A stretch of DNA of 64,000 bases, from contig CAVRTM010000004.1 of the NCBI GenBank assembly GCA_963724015.1, positions 1-64,000 of the forward strand. Direction: 5' to 3'. The position numbers and the translations under genes are program-made. The notes below the pieces were generated by a model, which ran no database searches, was not told where the DNA came from, and worked only from the letters and a program-made list of their open reading frames with translations. The number at the start of each line of letters is the position of its first letter. Within the stretch, counting starts at the first letter, position 1. Origin of the DNA: CAVRTM01 sp963724015. Its GTDB lineage: Bacteria > Actinomycetota > Actinomycetes > Actinomycetales > Dermatophilaceae. Positions 18,176 through 26,187 of this stretch are shown one piece after another.

Positions 18176-19029
18176 CCCTGACGTCCGCAGCGCCGCTGAC
18201 GTCCCTGCTCGACGGGCCCGACGGCGCCCTCGAGGTCATGACCACCGGGTCCGGGCTGCCCTCCACCGTCTTCGCCCACGGGCTGGCCGGCTCGATCGAG
18301 ACCACCCGGCCGTTCGGGTCCGGTGTCGCCGGCAGCCGCACCTTCTTCCACTTCCGCGGCCACGGCGCGTCGGCCGCGCCCGAGAGCGACTGGACCTACG
18401 CCGCCCTGGCCGGTGAGCTCGAGGCGGTGGCCGGGCACGTGCGGGCCACCCGGGCGCTCGGGGTCAGCATGGGCGCCGGCGCCCTGTGCGCGCTGCTCGA
18501 GCGGGAGCCCGACCGGTTCGAGCGCCTGGTGCTCGTCATCCCGGCCGTGGTCGACCGGCCGCGCAGCGACGCGGCGCTCGACCGGCTGGTCGCCATGGCG
18601 CAGTGCGCCGACGAGCGCGACGTGGAGGGGATGACCCGGCTGCTGCTGGAGGAGCAGCCCGTCGCGGTCCGCAGCCAGCCCGCCGTGCGGGTGTGGTGCC
18701 GCCGGCAGGCCAGCACCCTGGTCGGCACCGCCGTCTCGCGCGCGCTGCGGGCGCTGCCGGGCGCCGTACCGCTCTCCGACGCCGCGGTCCTGGCCAAGGT
18801 GACCGCGCCCACCCTCGTCCTGGCGCAGGAGGACGACCCCGCGCACCCGGTGTGGGTCGCCGAGCACCTGGCGCAGGCCCTGCCGGCGGCGCGGCTGGAG
18901 GTGCTGCCGGCAGGTGGCATCATGTGGCGTCACCGCAAGACGGTCCGTGACCTCATCGGCGCGTTCTTGTCCGAGGCGCTGCCGCCTGAGGCACCATGGC
19001 AGCAGACGGGAACCAACGTCCGAACGTGA
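18172..19029 (+). CDS. Alpha/beta hydrolase
   Basis: A 285-residue alpha/beta-fold hydrolase: oxyanion region VFAHGLAGSIETTRPF, a RGHGAS loop, the nucleophile elbow GVSMGAGAL (GXSXG), and LAQEDDPAHPVWVAEHL carrying the acidic member. The expected catalytic histidine is not in a canonical GH position; the nearest candidate is in GGIMWRHRK, so activity is plausible but not assured. Such genes with a DUF2516 partner are common in actinobacteria with no assigned substrate. The GTG start is fixed by the overlap. Confidence 0.75.
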   Translation: MTLTSAAPLTSLLDGPDGALEVMTTGSGLPSTVFAHGLAGSIETTRPFGSGVAGSRTFFHFRGHGASAAPESDWTYAALAGELEAVAGHVRATRALGVSMGAGALCALLEREPDRFERLVLVIPAVVDRPRSDAALDRLVAMAQCADERDVEGMTRLLLEEQPVAVRSQPAVRVWCRRQASTLVGTAVSRALRALPGAVPLSDAAVLAKVTAPTLVLAQEDDPAHPVWVAEHLAQALPAARLEVLPAGGIMWRHRKTVRDLIGAFLSEALPPEAPWQQTGTNVRT

Positions 19030-19037
19030 GGGGAAAC

Positions 19038-19418
19038 ATGTCCATCGTCGCGCGCAACCGCAGCCTCGAGGTCTTTGTCAACGAGCGCCCGTGGGGCCAG
19101 TTCGAGCAGTTCGTGTCCAACGAGATGTGCACGGTCAAGATCATCACCGTGCAGCCGGGGCACCGCCTGTCCCTGCAGACGCACGGCCACCGCGACGAGA
19201 TGTGGCAGGTCCTCGACGTGCCGATCGAGGTCCAGGTCGACGACGAGACCTGGGTCGCCCAGGTCGGCGAGCGGGTCTGGGTGCCGCAGGGCGCCAGGCA
19301 CCGGATGGCCAACAGCGGCAGCGAGCCGGGCCGCCTGCTCGAGATCGCGTTCGGCAACTTCGACGAGTGCGACATCGAGCGGCTGCAGGACGACTACGCC
19401 CGGCCGCCGCAGGAGTGA
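19038..19418 (+). CDS. Cupin domain protein, mannose-6-phosphate isomerase type II C-terminal-like
   Basis: About 126 residues forming a single cupin: NERPWGQFEQFV, the metal-binding motif 1 in PGHRLSLQTHGHRDEMWQVL (two histidines and a glutamate) and motif 2 around VWVPQGARHRM. It resembles the C-terminal cupin of bifunctional GDP-mannose pyrophosphorylase/isomerase but lacks the nucleotidyltransferase domain, so it may act as a stand-alone isomerase or bind another ligand. The ATG is preceded by GAGGGGA. A strong bidirectional terminator follows. Confidence 0.8.
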   Translation: MSIVARNRSLEVFVNERPWGQFEQFVSNEMCTVKIITVQPGHRLSLQTHGHRDEMWQVLDVPIEVQVDDETWVAQVGERVWVPQGARHRMANSGSEPGRLLEIAFGNFDECDIERLQDDYARPPQE

Positions 19419-19439
19419 GCGCGACGCCGTAGAGCGACG

Positions 19440-19474
19440 ACGAAGGCCGGGCGACCATGTCGCCCGGCCTTCGT
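19440..19474. terminator. Perfect 15-bp hairpin terminator between convergent genes
   Basis: Arms ACGAAGGCCGGGCGA and TCGCCCGGCCTTCGT enclose a five-base loop. It lies between the cupin gene (plus) and the methyltransferase gene (minus) and can end transcripts from both sides. Confidence 0.8.
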
Positions 19475-19517
19475 GCTGCGCGGCCGGGCCCGCCCGCGGG
19501 GCTCCGGGCCGCTCAGC

Positions 19518-19565
19518 GGGCTGCTCACCGGGCTGCTCACCGGGCTGCTCACCGGGCTGCTCAGA
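19518..19565. repeat. 12-bp tandem repeat, four units
   Basis: The unit GGGCTGCTCACC is repeated three times exactly, with a fourth unit ending AGA. The last unit contains the stop codon of the reverse-strand methyltransferase gene (TCA at 19561-19563). Multiples of three keep any coding frame, so expansion would add Val-Ser-Ser-Pro units if the stop were lost. Confidence 0.8.
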
Positions 19566-20357
19566 GCGGGGCGACCGCCGACCAGGCCACGGTCAGCTCG
19601 CCCAGCCGCCAGCGCGCGGGCCCGTCCAGCAGCGGCCACCCCTCGCCGCGCACCGCCGCCGCCGTGGCGAGGAACCGCTGCCGCACGCCGTACGACGCGT
19701 GCGGCGCCTGCCGTGGCCCATGCCGCGTCCAGCGCGGCGAGGAAGGCGTGGATGCGCTCGCCGGGCACGTTGCGGTGGATCAGCGCCTTGGGCAGCCGCT
19801 CGGCCACGTCCGAGGGGCGCTGCAGCCCGGCCAGGCGCAGCGACAGGCTCAGCGAGCGGGGGCCGTCAGCCTCGACCGCGACCCAGGTGCTGCGCCGGCC
19901 GAGCTCGTCGCAGGTGCCGTCGACCAGCAGCCCGCCGGGCGCGAGGCGCTCGCGGACCGTCGCCCAGGCGCCGGCGACCTCGCCCTCGTCGTACTGGCGC
20001 AGCACGTTGAACGCCCGCACGACGGTCGGTGCGGCGCCGCCGGGCAGCGGCACCTCGAACCCGCCCACCCCGAAGGTCAGGCCCTCCCGCTCCAGCGGCC
20101 GCGCCGCGCGCACCCGTGCGGGGTCGATCTCGATCCCGACCACCTCGGTGTCGGCGCGGACCCGCCTGAGGCGGCGCGTGCAGCTCGACGGCGGTGACCG
20201 GCGAGGCGCCGTACCCGAGGTCGACCACGACCGGTGCGGCCACCGGGCGGCGCAGGCGCCAGCCCTGCGGGCCGGCCAGCCAGCGGTCCACCCGGCGCAG
20301 CCGGTTGGGGTTGGTCGTGCCCCGGGTGATGGTGCCGACCGGCCGCTGCGATGCCAC
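19561..20357 (-). CDS. Class I SAM-dependent methyltransferase, two frame changes as read
   Basis: A predicted methyltransferase of about 265 residues. From GTG 20357 the protein opens VASQRPVGTITRGTTNPNRLRRVDRW and reaches motif I as VVVDLGYGASPVTAVEL; after a shift near 20170 it continues TEVVGIEIDPARVRAARPL, FNVLRQYDEGEVAGAW and LAPGGLLVDGTCDELGRR, a classic SAM-binding fold. After a second shift near 19705 it ends as SYGVRQRFLATAAAVRGEG and LTVAWSAVAPL. The substrate is unknown. It runs divergently from the gene coupled to mshA and converges with the cupin gene. Confidence 0.7.
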
Positions 20358-20431
20358 GTCCGGCAGGGTATGCCGAGCCCTGGGCCGCCGGCCGCGGCGG
20401 TGGGCCGGGCCGGCGTGCATAGGGTGGGCCC

Positions 20432-21208
20432 GTGGTCAGCGGAAGGCGGAGCAGGAGCGTCCGGTTCCTGGCGGCGGTGCTCGCCGCCGTCGCGGTCCTC
20501 GGCCTCGGCGCCGCCGGCCGCCGGGTGTTCGACCTGCGCTCGCCGGTCGTGGACGTCCAGCCGCGGCTGCTCCAGGTGGCGATGAAGGCACGCGGCGTCA
20601 TCACCCTCGGCGACGGCCTGACCGTGTCGATGTACGCGGCGGGCCTGGCGGTGCAGCGGCAGGACCAGCTGGCGTTCGAGACGGTCGTGCAGGGGTCGCT
20701 GGTCTCCGCCGCCCGGGGGCACCTGCAGGGGCGGGGCGCCGACCGCCGTGAGCACCTGGACGCGACGTACGACAACGTGCGGATCGACAGCGTCGCGGTG
20801 TCGACGGGCGGCGCGACGTACCGGGGGGTGGTGTTCGACGACGAGCGGCACTCGCTGCCGCTGACGATCACCGCGACCCGGGTGCAGCACCGCGTCGACC
20901 TGGGGGTCACGGTGCCGGGGGCCGACCTCGTCGTGGTGCACGCCGCCCGGCAGGCGCTGACCGTCGGGCTGCCGCCGCGGCTGCCGGCGCGCAACCTGCG
21001 TGAGCGGGTGTGGTGGGCCGCGCCGCAGACCGGCCCGGACCAGCCCGCGTTCACGACGCTGCTCGGCTTCCCGGTGGGGATCGACGCGCCGTACCCCACC
21101 GCGCTCGACCTGCGGCAGGTGCGGCGCAACGAAATACACGTGTGGGGCCCGGCGTTGCGCCTGTCGATCCACCCCTCCGGCCCCCACCCGCTCCAGGAGA
21201 CCCCATGA
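20432..21208 (+). CDS. Membrane-anchored protein of unknown function, coupled to mshA
   Basis: A 258-residue protein, GTG start, with a basic N-terminus and one transmembrane helix (FLAAVLAAVAVLGLGAAG) followed by an extracytoplasmic domain of mixed beta/alpha pattern (VVFDDERHSLPLTITATRVQHRVDLGV). No known domain motif is recognised. The ATG of mshA overlaps its stop codon (ATGA), so the two are cotranslated; whether that links it to mycothiol or is only an operon of convenience is open. Confidence 0.7.
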   Translation: MVSGRRSRSVRFLAAVLAAVAVLGLGAAGRRVFDLRSPVVDVQPRLLQVAMKARGVITLGDGLTVSMYAAGLAVQRQDQLAFETVVQGSLVSAARGHLQGRGADRREHLDATYDNVRIDSVAVSTGGATYRGVVFDDERHSLPLTITATRVQHRVDLGVTVPGADLVVVHAARQALTVGLPPRLPARNLRERVWWAAPQTGPDQPAFTTLLGFPVGIDAPYPTALDLRQVRRNEIHVWGPALRLSIHPSGPHPLQETP

Positions 21209-22596
21209 CGGCCGCGCCCGGGCTGCGCCGCCTGGCGATGCTCAGCGTGCACACCTCCCCGCTGGACCAACCGGGGACGGGGGACGCGGGCGGCCTGAAC
21301 GTGTACGTCGTCGAGACCGCCAGGCGCCTGGCCCGCCGGGGTGTCGAGGTCGACGTGTTCACCCGGGCGACCGCCGGCGGGCTGCCCGCCGAGCACGAGC
21401 TGGCGCCCGGGGTCGTGGTGCGCCACGTCACCGCCGGGCCGTACGAGGGGCTGGGCAAGCAGGACCTGCCGGGGCAGCTGTGCGCGTTCGCCGCCGGGGT
21501 GATGCGCGCCGGGGCCGCCCGGCCCGAGGGGTGGTACGACCTCGTCCACTCCCACTACTGGCTCTCCGGGCAGGTCGGCTGGCTCGCCGCGGACCGCTGG
21601 CGGGTGCCGCTGGTGCACACGATGCACACGATGGCGCGGGTCAAGAACGCCCAGCTCGCCACGGGTGACACCCCCGAGCCGCCCGGGCGCGAGATCGGTG
21701 AGGCCCAGGTCGTCGAGGCCGCCGACCGCCTGGTGGCCAACACCGACGAGGAGGCGCGCCAGCTGGTGGAGCTGTACGACGCCGACCCCGCCCGTGTGCG
21801 GGTGGTGCCGCCCGGGGTCGACCTCGAGGTGTTCACCCCCGGCGACCAGGCCGCGGCCCGTTCCCTGGTGGGGCTGCCTGCGGATGCGAGGGTGCTGCTG
21901 TTCGTGGGCCGGATCCAGCCGCTGAAGGCGCCGGACGTGCTGCTGCGCGCGGCCGCGGACCTGCTGGCCCGCCGGCCGGAGATGCGCTCCTCCCTGGTCG
22001 TGGCCGTGCTCGGCGGCCCGAGCGGCACCGGCATGGAGACGCCCCGGCTGCTGCAGCGGCTGGCCGCCCGGCTGGGGATCGAGGCGCAGGTCCGCTTCGT
22101 CCCGCCGGTCGACCGCGCCCGCCTGGTCCAGTGGTACCGCAGCGCCGACCTCGTCGCCGTCCCGTCGTACAACGAGTCGTTCGGGCTGGTCGCCATCGAG
22201 GCCCAGGCCAGCGGTACGCCGGTCGTGGCCGCCGCCGTCGGTGGTCTTCCGACCGCAGTGGGCGACTCCGGGGTGCTCGTGCCCGACCACGAGACCCGCA
22301 GCTGGAGCACGGCGCTGGAGGGCCTGCTGGACGACGACGCGCGCCGGGCCGAGCTCGCCGGGCGGGCCGTCCGCCACGCCTCGCAGTTCGGCTGGGAGCA
22401 CACGACCGACCAGCTGATGGACGTCTACGCCGAGGCGCTCGACGCCCGCTCCGAGAGCTCCCGCCGGCCTGGTCCTCCCACCCTCCAGCACCCCCACCGC
22501 CGTCGTCCCCTGACCCCTTTGCCCCGCCCCGCCCGCCGCCCGCCCCGCCCGGCCGGCGACGGGCCGCCCCCACCCGCCGCGACCTTGTGCCACTGA
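21205..22596 (+). CDS. mshA: D-inositol-3-phosphate glycosyltransferase (mycothiol synthesis)
   Basis: MshA adds N-acetylglucosamine from UDP-GlcNAc to inositol-3-phosphate, the first step of mycothiol synthesis. This GT4 enzyme of about 463 residues shows the family start AMLSVHTSPLDQPGTGDAGGLNVYV, VHSHYWLSGQVGW, VPPGVDLEVFTPG, LLFVGRIQPLKAPDV and the C-terminal nucleotide-sugar site PSYNESFGLVAIEAQASGTP. Start ATG 21205 is fixed by the ATGA overlap. After the conserved end near ALDARSES the frame runs about 45 residues further through a Pro/Arg-rich tail and stops inside the first copy of an 81-bp repeat, so the original stop was probably lost when the repeat arrived. Confidence 0.93.
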   Translation: MTAAPGLRRLAMLSVHTSPLDQPGTGDAGGLNVYVVETARRLARRGVEVDVFTRATAGGLPAEHELAPGVVVRHVTAGPYEGLGKQDLPGQLCAFAAGVMRAGAARPEGWYDLVHSHYWLSGQVGWLAADRWRVPLVHTMHTMARVKNAQLATGDTPEPPGREIGEAQVVEAADRLVANTDEEARQLVELYDADPARVRVVPPGVDLEVFTPGDQAAARSLVGLPADARVLLFVGRIQPLKAPDVLLRAAADLLARRPEMRSSLVVAVLGGPSGTGMETPRLLQRLAARLGIEAQVRFVPPVDRARLVQWYRSADLVAVPSYNESFGLVAIEAQASGTPVVAAAVGGLPTAVGDSGVLVPDHETRSWSTALEGLLDDDARRAELAGRAVRHASQFGWEHTTDQLMDVYAEALDARSESSRRPGPPTLQHPHRRRPLTPLPRPARRPPRPAGDGPPPPAATLCH

Positions 22597-22659
22597 GTCG
22601 GCGAAGTCGGGGCTCGCGACCACCGGTATGCCGATCCACGGGCACAAAGTCGGCCGGAG
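22579..22659. repeat. 81-bp imperfect palindromic repeat element, copy 1
   Basis: The element begins GCGACCTTGTGCC and ends GGCACAAAGTCGGCCGGAG; its outer arms are inverted repeats (11 of 13 bases). The copy is 80 of 81 bases identical to the one at 22723-22803, in the same orientation. The mshA stop codon (TGA at 22594-22596) lies in this copy. It resembles REP- or MITE-like intergenic repeats; no coding capacity. Confidence 0.85.
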
Positions 22660-22722
22660 CCGCAGCGCCGGAGGACTCCGCCTCCCGCGCGCCCGCCGAC
22701 CGGCGGCCCGCCCACTACTCGC

Positions 22723-22803
22723 GCGACCTTGTGCCACTGAGTCGGCGAAGTCGGGGCTCGCGACCGCCGGTATGCCGATCCACGGGCACAAAGTCGGCCG
22801 GAG
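22723..22803. repeat. 81-bp imperfect palindromic repeat element, copy 2
   Basis: Second copy, one base different from copy 1 (GACCACCGG against GACCGCCGG). The two copies are separated by 63 bases and lie between mshA and the YbjN-domain gene. Transcribed, each could fold into a long hairpin and may act as terminator or message stabiliser. Confidence 0.85.
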
Positions 22804-22882
22804 GGGCGGATCGGCCGGCGGGGGCGAAGGGGCGGGGGTGGCCGGAAGGGCTGGGGCGGCCCAGGCTGGCTAGCATGCCCGG

Positions 22883-23524
22883 ATGAGCCAAGCCGAGCAG
22901 GTCGAGGCCGAGGTCAGGGCGTTCCTGGACGAAGCCGGGCTGCCGTGGGAGCTCGGCGGCCGGCCCGGCGAGCTCGTCGTGACGCTGCCCGGCGACCAGA
23001 AGCTGCGCACCGTCTGCTCCCTCGTGGTCGCCGAGCAGTCGCTGTCGGTCTCGGCCTTCGTCGTCCGCAACCCCGACGAGAACCACGAGGCGGTCTACCG
23101 CTACCTCCTGCGCCGCAACCTGCGCCTGCCCGGCCTCGCCTACGCCATCGACAAGGCGGGTGACGTCTACCTGACCGGGCGGGTCCCGCTGGCCGGGGTG
23201 GACGCGGCGTACCTCGACCAGGTCCTGGGGGTCGTCCTCGACGCGGCCGACGGAGCGTTCAACGAGCTGCTGGCCCTCGGCTTCCTCGAGTCGATGAAGA
23301 AGGAGTGGGCCTGGCGGGTGTCACGGGGGGAGTCGACCCGCAACCTGGCCGCCTTCGCCCACCTGCTCCAGCCGCAGGAGCCCACCACGGCAGCCGGGGA
23401 CGACGCCGCCTCGCAGCCGCCGAGCCCGGACACCGCGGACACCGCGGACAGCCCGGACAGCGCGGACAGCCCGGATGACGGAGAGGGCCCGGGCAGCCCC
23501 GGTAGCCGTCGGGCCGCGTCCTAG
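22883..23524 (+). CDS. YbjN-domain protein with acidic repetitive tail
   Basis: A 213-residue cytoplasmic protein. Residues 1-150 match the YbjN family (type III secretion chaperone-like fold): PWELGGRPGELVVTLPG, LSVSAFVVRNPDENHEAVYRYLLRRN and LPGLAYAIDKAGDVYLTGRVPL. The last 45 residues are a low-complexity Asp/Ser/Ala/Pro tail made by near-repeats of nine bases (GCGGACAGC-type), probably disordered. In actinobacteria this gene usually sits between mshA and gpm, as here, with no established function. Confidence 0.8.
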   Translation: MSQAEQVEAEVRAFLDEAGLPWELGGRPGELVVTLPGDQKLRTVCSLVVAEQSLSVSAFVVRNPDENHEAVYRYLLRRNLRLPGLAYAIDKAGDVYLTGRVPLAGVDAAYLDQVLGVVLDAADGAFNELLALGFLESMKKEWAWRVSRGESTRNLAAFAHLLQPQEPTTAAGDDAASQPPSPDTADTADSPDSADSPDDGEGPGSPGSRRAAS

Positions 23525-23534
23525 ACTGCCGCCC

Positions 23535-24278
23535 ATGACCTACACCCTGGTGCTGCTGCGGCACGGCGAGAGCGTCTGGAACGCCGAGAACCTCTTCACC
23601 GGATGGGTCGACGTCGACCTGTCCGACCGGGGCCGGGCCGAGGCCGTCCGCGCCGGCACGCTGCTCAAGGAGGCCGGCGTGCTGCCGGAGGTCCTGCACA
23701 CCTCGCTGCTGCGCCGGGCGATCACGACCGCCAACCTGGCCCTGGACGAGGCGGACCGGCACTGGATCCCGGTGCGCCGCGACTGGCGCCTGAACGAGCG
23801 CCACTACGGCGCGCTGCAGGGCAAGGACAAGAAGGCCACCCTCGAGCAGTACGGCGAGGAGCAGTTCATGCTCTGGCGCCGCTCGTTCGACACCCCGCCT
23901 CCGCCGATCGAGCCCGGCAACCAGTTCAGCCAGGCCGGCGACCCCCGCTACGCCGACCTGGGCGAGGCCGCCCCCGCGACCGAGTGCCTCAAGGACGTCA
24001 TCGAGCGCCTGCTGCCGTACTGGCACGAGGCGATCGTGCCGGACCTGCGCACCGGCCAGGTCGTCTGCGTCGCCGCCCACGGCAACAGCCTGCGGGCCAT
24101 GGTCAAGCACCTCGACGGCATCAGCGACGCCGACATCGCCGGGCTGAACATCCCCACCGGCATCCCGCTGGTCTACCGCCTGGACGAGGACCTGCAGCCG
24201 GTGCAGCGCGGCGGGGAGTACCTCGACGCCGAGGCGGCCAAGGACGCGATCGCCGCCGTCGCCAACCAGGGCCGCTGA
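23535..24278 (+). CDS. gpmA: 2,3-bisphosphoglycerate-dependent phosphoglycerate mutase
   Basis: A 247-residue glycolytic enzyme interconverting 3- and 2-phosphoglycerate. The phosphohistidine motif LLRHGESVWNAENLFTGW is at the N-terminus, with LRRAITTANLAL, NERHYGALQG and the second histidine in VCVAAHGNSLRAMVKHL. Full length for the dPGM family. The start ATG is 10 bases after the YbjN stop. A short array of related ACCCAGCAG units follows, then a palindromic terminator. Confidence 0.95.
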   Translation: MTYTLVLLRHGESVWNAENLFTGWVDVDLSDRGRAEAVRAGTLLKEAGVLPEVLHTSLLRRAITTANLALDEADRHWIPVRRDWRLNERHYGALQGKDKKATLEQYGEEQFMLWRRSFDTPPPPIEPGNQFSQAGDPRYADLGEAAPATECLKDVIERLLPYWHEAIVPDLRTGQVVCVAAHGNSLRAMVKHLDGISDADIAGLNIPTGIPLVYRLDEDLQPVQRGGEYLDAEAAKDAIAAVANQGR

Positions 24279-24297
24279 CCCAGGGCGTCGCCGACGC

Positions 24298-24340
24298 CGC
24301 AGACCCAGCAGACCCAGCAGACCGCGCAGACTCAACAGGC
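24298..24340. repeat. Degenerate 9-bp tandem repeat downstream of gpmA
   Basis: CAGACCCAG is repeated in tandem and decays into CAGACCGCG and CAGACTCAA. Noncoding, between the gpmA stop and the terminator. Confidence 0.55.
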
Positions 24341-24352
24341 GAACGCCCGCAC

Positions 24353-24392
24353 GCAGCAGGGCGGGCCGGGAGCTCCCGACCCGCCCTCCTGC
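24353..24392. terminator. Palindromic bidirectional terminator
   Basis: Two 20-base arms, GCAGCAGGGC... and ...GCCCTCCTGC, meet at an AGCT centre with two mismatches. It separates convergent gpmA and the YhgE-like gene. Confidence 0.7.
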
Positions 24393-24423
24393 GGCATCCG
24401 CGGCGTACGACGCCCTCCCGCCC

Positions 24424-25563
24424 TCAGGTGGCGAGGACCCCCTCCTCCTCGGCGGAGACGGCGACGTCCTCGTCGGCGATGCGGTTGCGGTGCACGCTCC
24501 ACGTGTGGCTGAGGGCGATCAGGGCGAGCCCGCCGAGGGCCCACAGCACCAGCGTCAGGACCGGCCGGCCCATGTCGGCGCCGTCGAAGTAGGTGCGGGA
24601 CGAGGCCGCCTCGAGCCAGGCCGCGCCGTTCCAGAACCCGTGCAGCGCGGAGAAGAAGCGCGGCATCAGCTGGGCCTGGAAGACCCCGCCGGAGGAGGTG
24701 AAGTTGAGCATCACGAACAGCATGGTGAGCAACGGGGTGGTCCAGCGCTTGAAGATCGGGTGCAGCCCGAGGCCGACCAGCGTGATGCCGGCGACGTACA
24801 GCCAGGCCAGCGCCCAGATGGCCAGGTGGTTCGCCGGTGATGATGCCGTAGACCGGCCCGGCCACGATGGTGCCCAGCGCGGCGACGACCGCGGTGGTGG
24901 CGGCGGCCACGCCGACCCGGCGGGGAGCGCTCAGGTGGGCGGCGGCGGCCGAGATCGCGATCGCGCTGGTGTAGCCGCCGATGCTCAGCGCGACCAGCAG
25001 GAAGAACAGGCCCTGCCCGCTGCGGTCGTGGGCGCCGACGGGGACGACGTCCTGCACCTTCAGCGGCTGGTGCTGGGCGTAGGCGATGGGGGCGAAGGCC
25101 TCGGTGACGGCGGTGGCCGTGGTGGCGGAGTCGGCCGGCGAGACGAAGAGCACGGCGTGGTCGCCCACGGTCTGGTAGGCCCCCGAGATCTTCCGGTCCC
25201 GGATCAGCCGGCGGGCGTCGTCGGCGGTCGGCACGGTGCGCACGGTCAACGCGCCGTTCGACCTGTCGTTGAGCTGCTGGGCGAACACCTTCGCCTCGAC
25301 GCTGGTGCCGACCACGGCGGTGGGCAGCGCGTGCGGCGTCGGCTGGTGGAACGCGCCGAGGTAGGCCAGCGCCATGCCGGTGGCGAGGAACAGCGGGATG
25401 AGCAGGTGCCGGCCGATGTCGCCGAAGGTGCGCAACGCCGAGACCGCCGGGGCCACCGGCTGCAGCAGCCGGGAGCGTCCTGGCGGCCGGGGAGGAGGCG
25501 GTGGCGAGCCGGCGCCGGGGCCGGGGAGCCGGCGAGGTGCCGGGGGGAGGCAGAGGTGGTCAT
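24424..25563 (-). CDS. YhgE/Pip-like (DUF3533-type) membrane protein, two frame changes as read
   Basis: A membrane protein of about 380 residues with the layout of YhgE/ABC-2-type permeases: a first transmembrane helix (LIPLFLATGMALAYLGAF), an extracytoplasmic domain containing VGTSVEAKVFAQQL and DRKISGAYQTVGDHAVLFVSPA, then five C-terminal helices including FFLLVALSIGGYTSAIAIS and LLTMLFVMLNFTSSGG. Frame changes lie near 25490 and 24835. The start ATG at 25563 is in a Pro/Ala-rich cytoplasmic leader. Divergent from a marR gene across a palindromic operator, so probably repressed by it; such pairs often handle drugs or lipids. Confidence 0.75.
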
Positions 25564-25615
25564 GAGGTCCTTGGTCACGGGAGCGGAAGGGGGCGGCGTA
25601 CTGCCCAGCAGTCGC

Positions 25616-25632
25616 AGTTGCATAATGCAACT
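25616..25632. promoter_or_regulatory. MarR-type palindromic operator
   Basis: AGTTGCATAATGCAACT is a perfect palindrome of two 8-bp arms around a central A, in the 120-bp region between the divergent YhgE-like and marR genes. The TTGCAT/ATGCAA half-sites are typical of MarR-family operators, and the island of AT in very GC-rich DNA marks it as functional. Confidence 0.75.
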
Positions 25633-25683
25633 ATACGCCGGTGGGACACTGGTTCCGCACGGACCGCACGAGGAGGAGAGGCC

Positions 25684-26127
25684 ATGACGGGCCAGGAGGT
25701 GCAGCAGCCGCTGGAGGCGTCGCACGAGAGCGTGACAGCCATCCAGCGCGCGCTGACCGCGATCGCCCGCCGCGGCCGTGCGCGTTCGCGGGCCCACGCG
25801 CCGCAGCTGTCCCTCGTGGACCAGTCCCTGCTGGACTACCTGCACGACCACCCCGACAGCCGAGCCGCCGACATCGCGGCGCACTACCTGCTGGACAAGT
25901 CGACCGTGTCCCGCCAGCTCGCCGGGCTGGTGCACGCCGGGCTCGTGCAGGCCACCGACCTCGTCGACGCCCGCGGCAAGGCGCTGCGCCTCACGCCCAG
26001 CGGGACGTCGGTGATCGCCGCGTCGATGGCGGCCCAGCGCGAGGCGCTGCAGGACCGGCTGCAGGGGTGGACCGGCGAGGAGGTCCGCGCCTTCGCCCGT
26101 GCGCTCGAGCGCTTCAACGCCGACTGA
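25684..26127 (+). CDS. MarR family transcriptional regulator
   Basis: A 147-residue winged-helix repressor: SLVDQSLLDYLHDHPDSRAADIAAHYLLDKSTVSRQL holds the recognition helix, followed by the wing ATDLVDARGKALRLTPSG and a dimerisation helix. It lacks any conserved redox cysteine (no Cys seen), so an OhrR-type peroxide switch is unlikely; ligand unknown. The 17-bp palindrome 52 bases upstream is its probable operator, controlling itself and the membrane protein. Confidence 0.85.
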   Translation: MTGQEVQQPLEASHESVTAIQRALTAIARRGRARSRAHAPQLSLVDQSLLDYLHDHPDSRAADIAAHYLLDKSTVSRQLAGLVHAGLVQATDLVDARGKALRLTPSGTSVIAASMAAQREALQDRLQGWTGEEVRAFARALERFNAD

Positions 26128-26162
26128 CCGGTATGGCGACGTGCACGGCGCCATACCGGTCA
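26125..26162. terminator. Hairpin terminator between marR and phoU
   Basis: TGACCGGTATGGCG and CGCCATACCGGTCA are perfect 14-base arms around a 10-base loop. The first arm includes the marR stop codon; phoU converges from the other side. Confidence 0.8.
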
Positions 26163-26187
26163 GGTCCGGTCAGCTGACGGGAGGAGG

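Noticed and set aside
20077..22791. 904-codon reverse-strand frame opposite mshA
   Set aside because: Composition-driven shadow; mshA and its coupled gene account for the coding signal.
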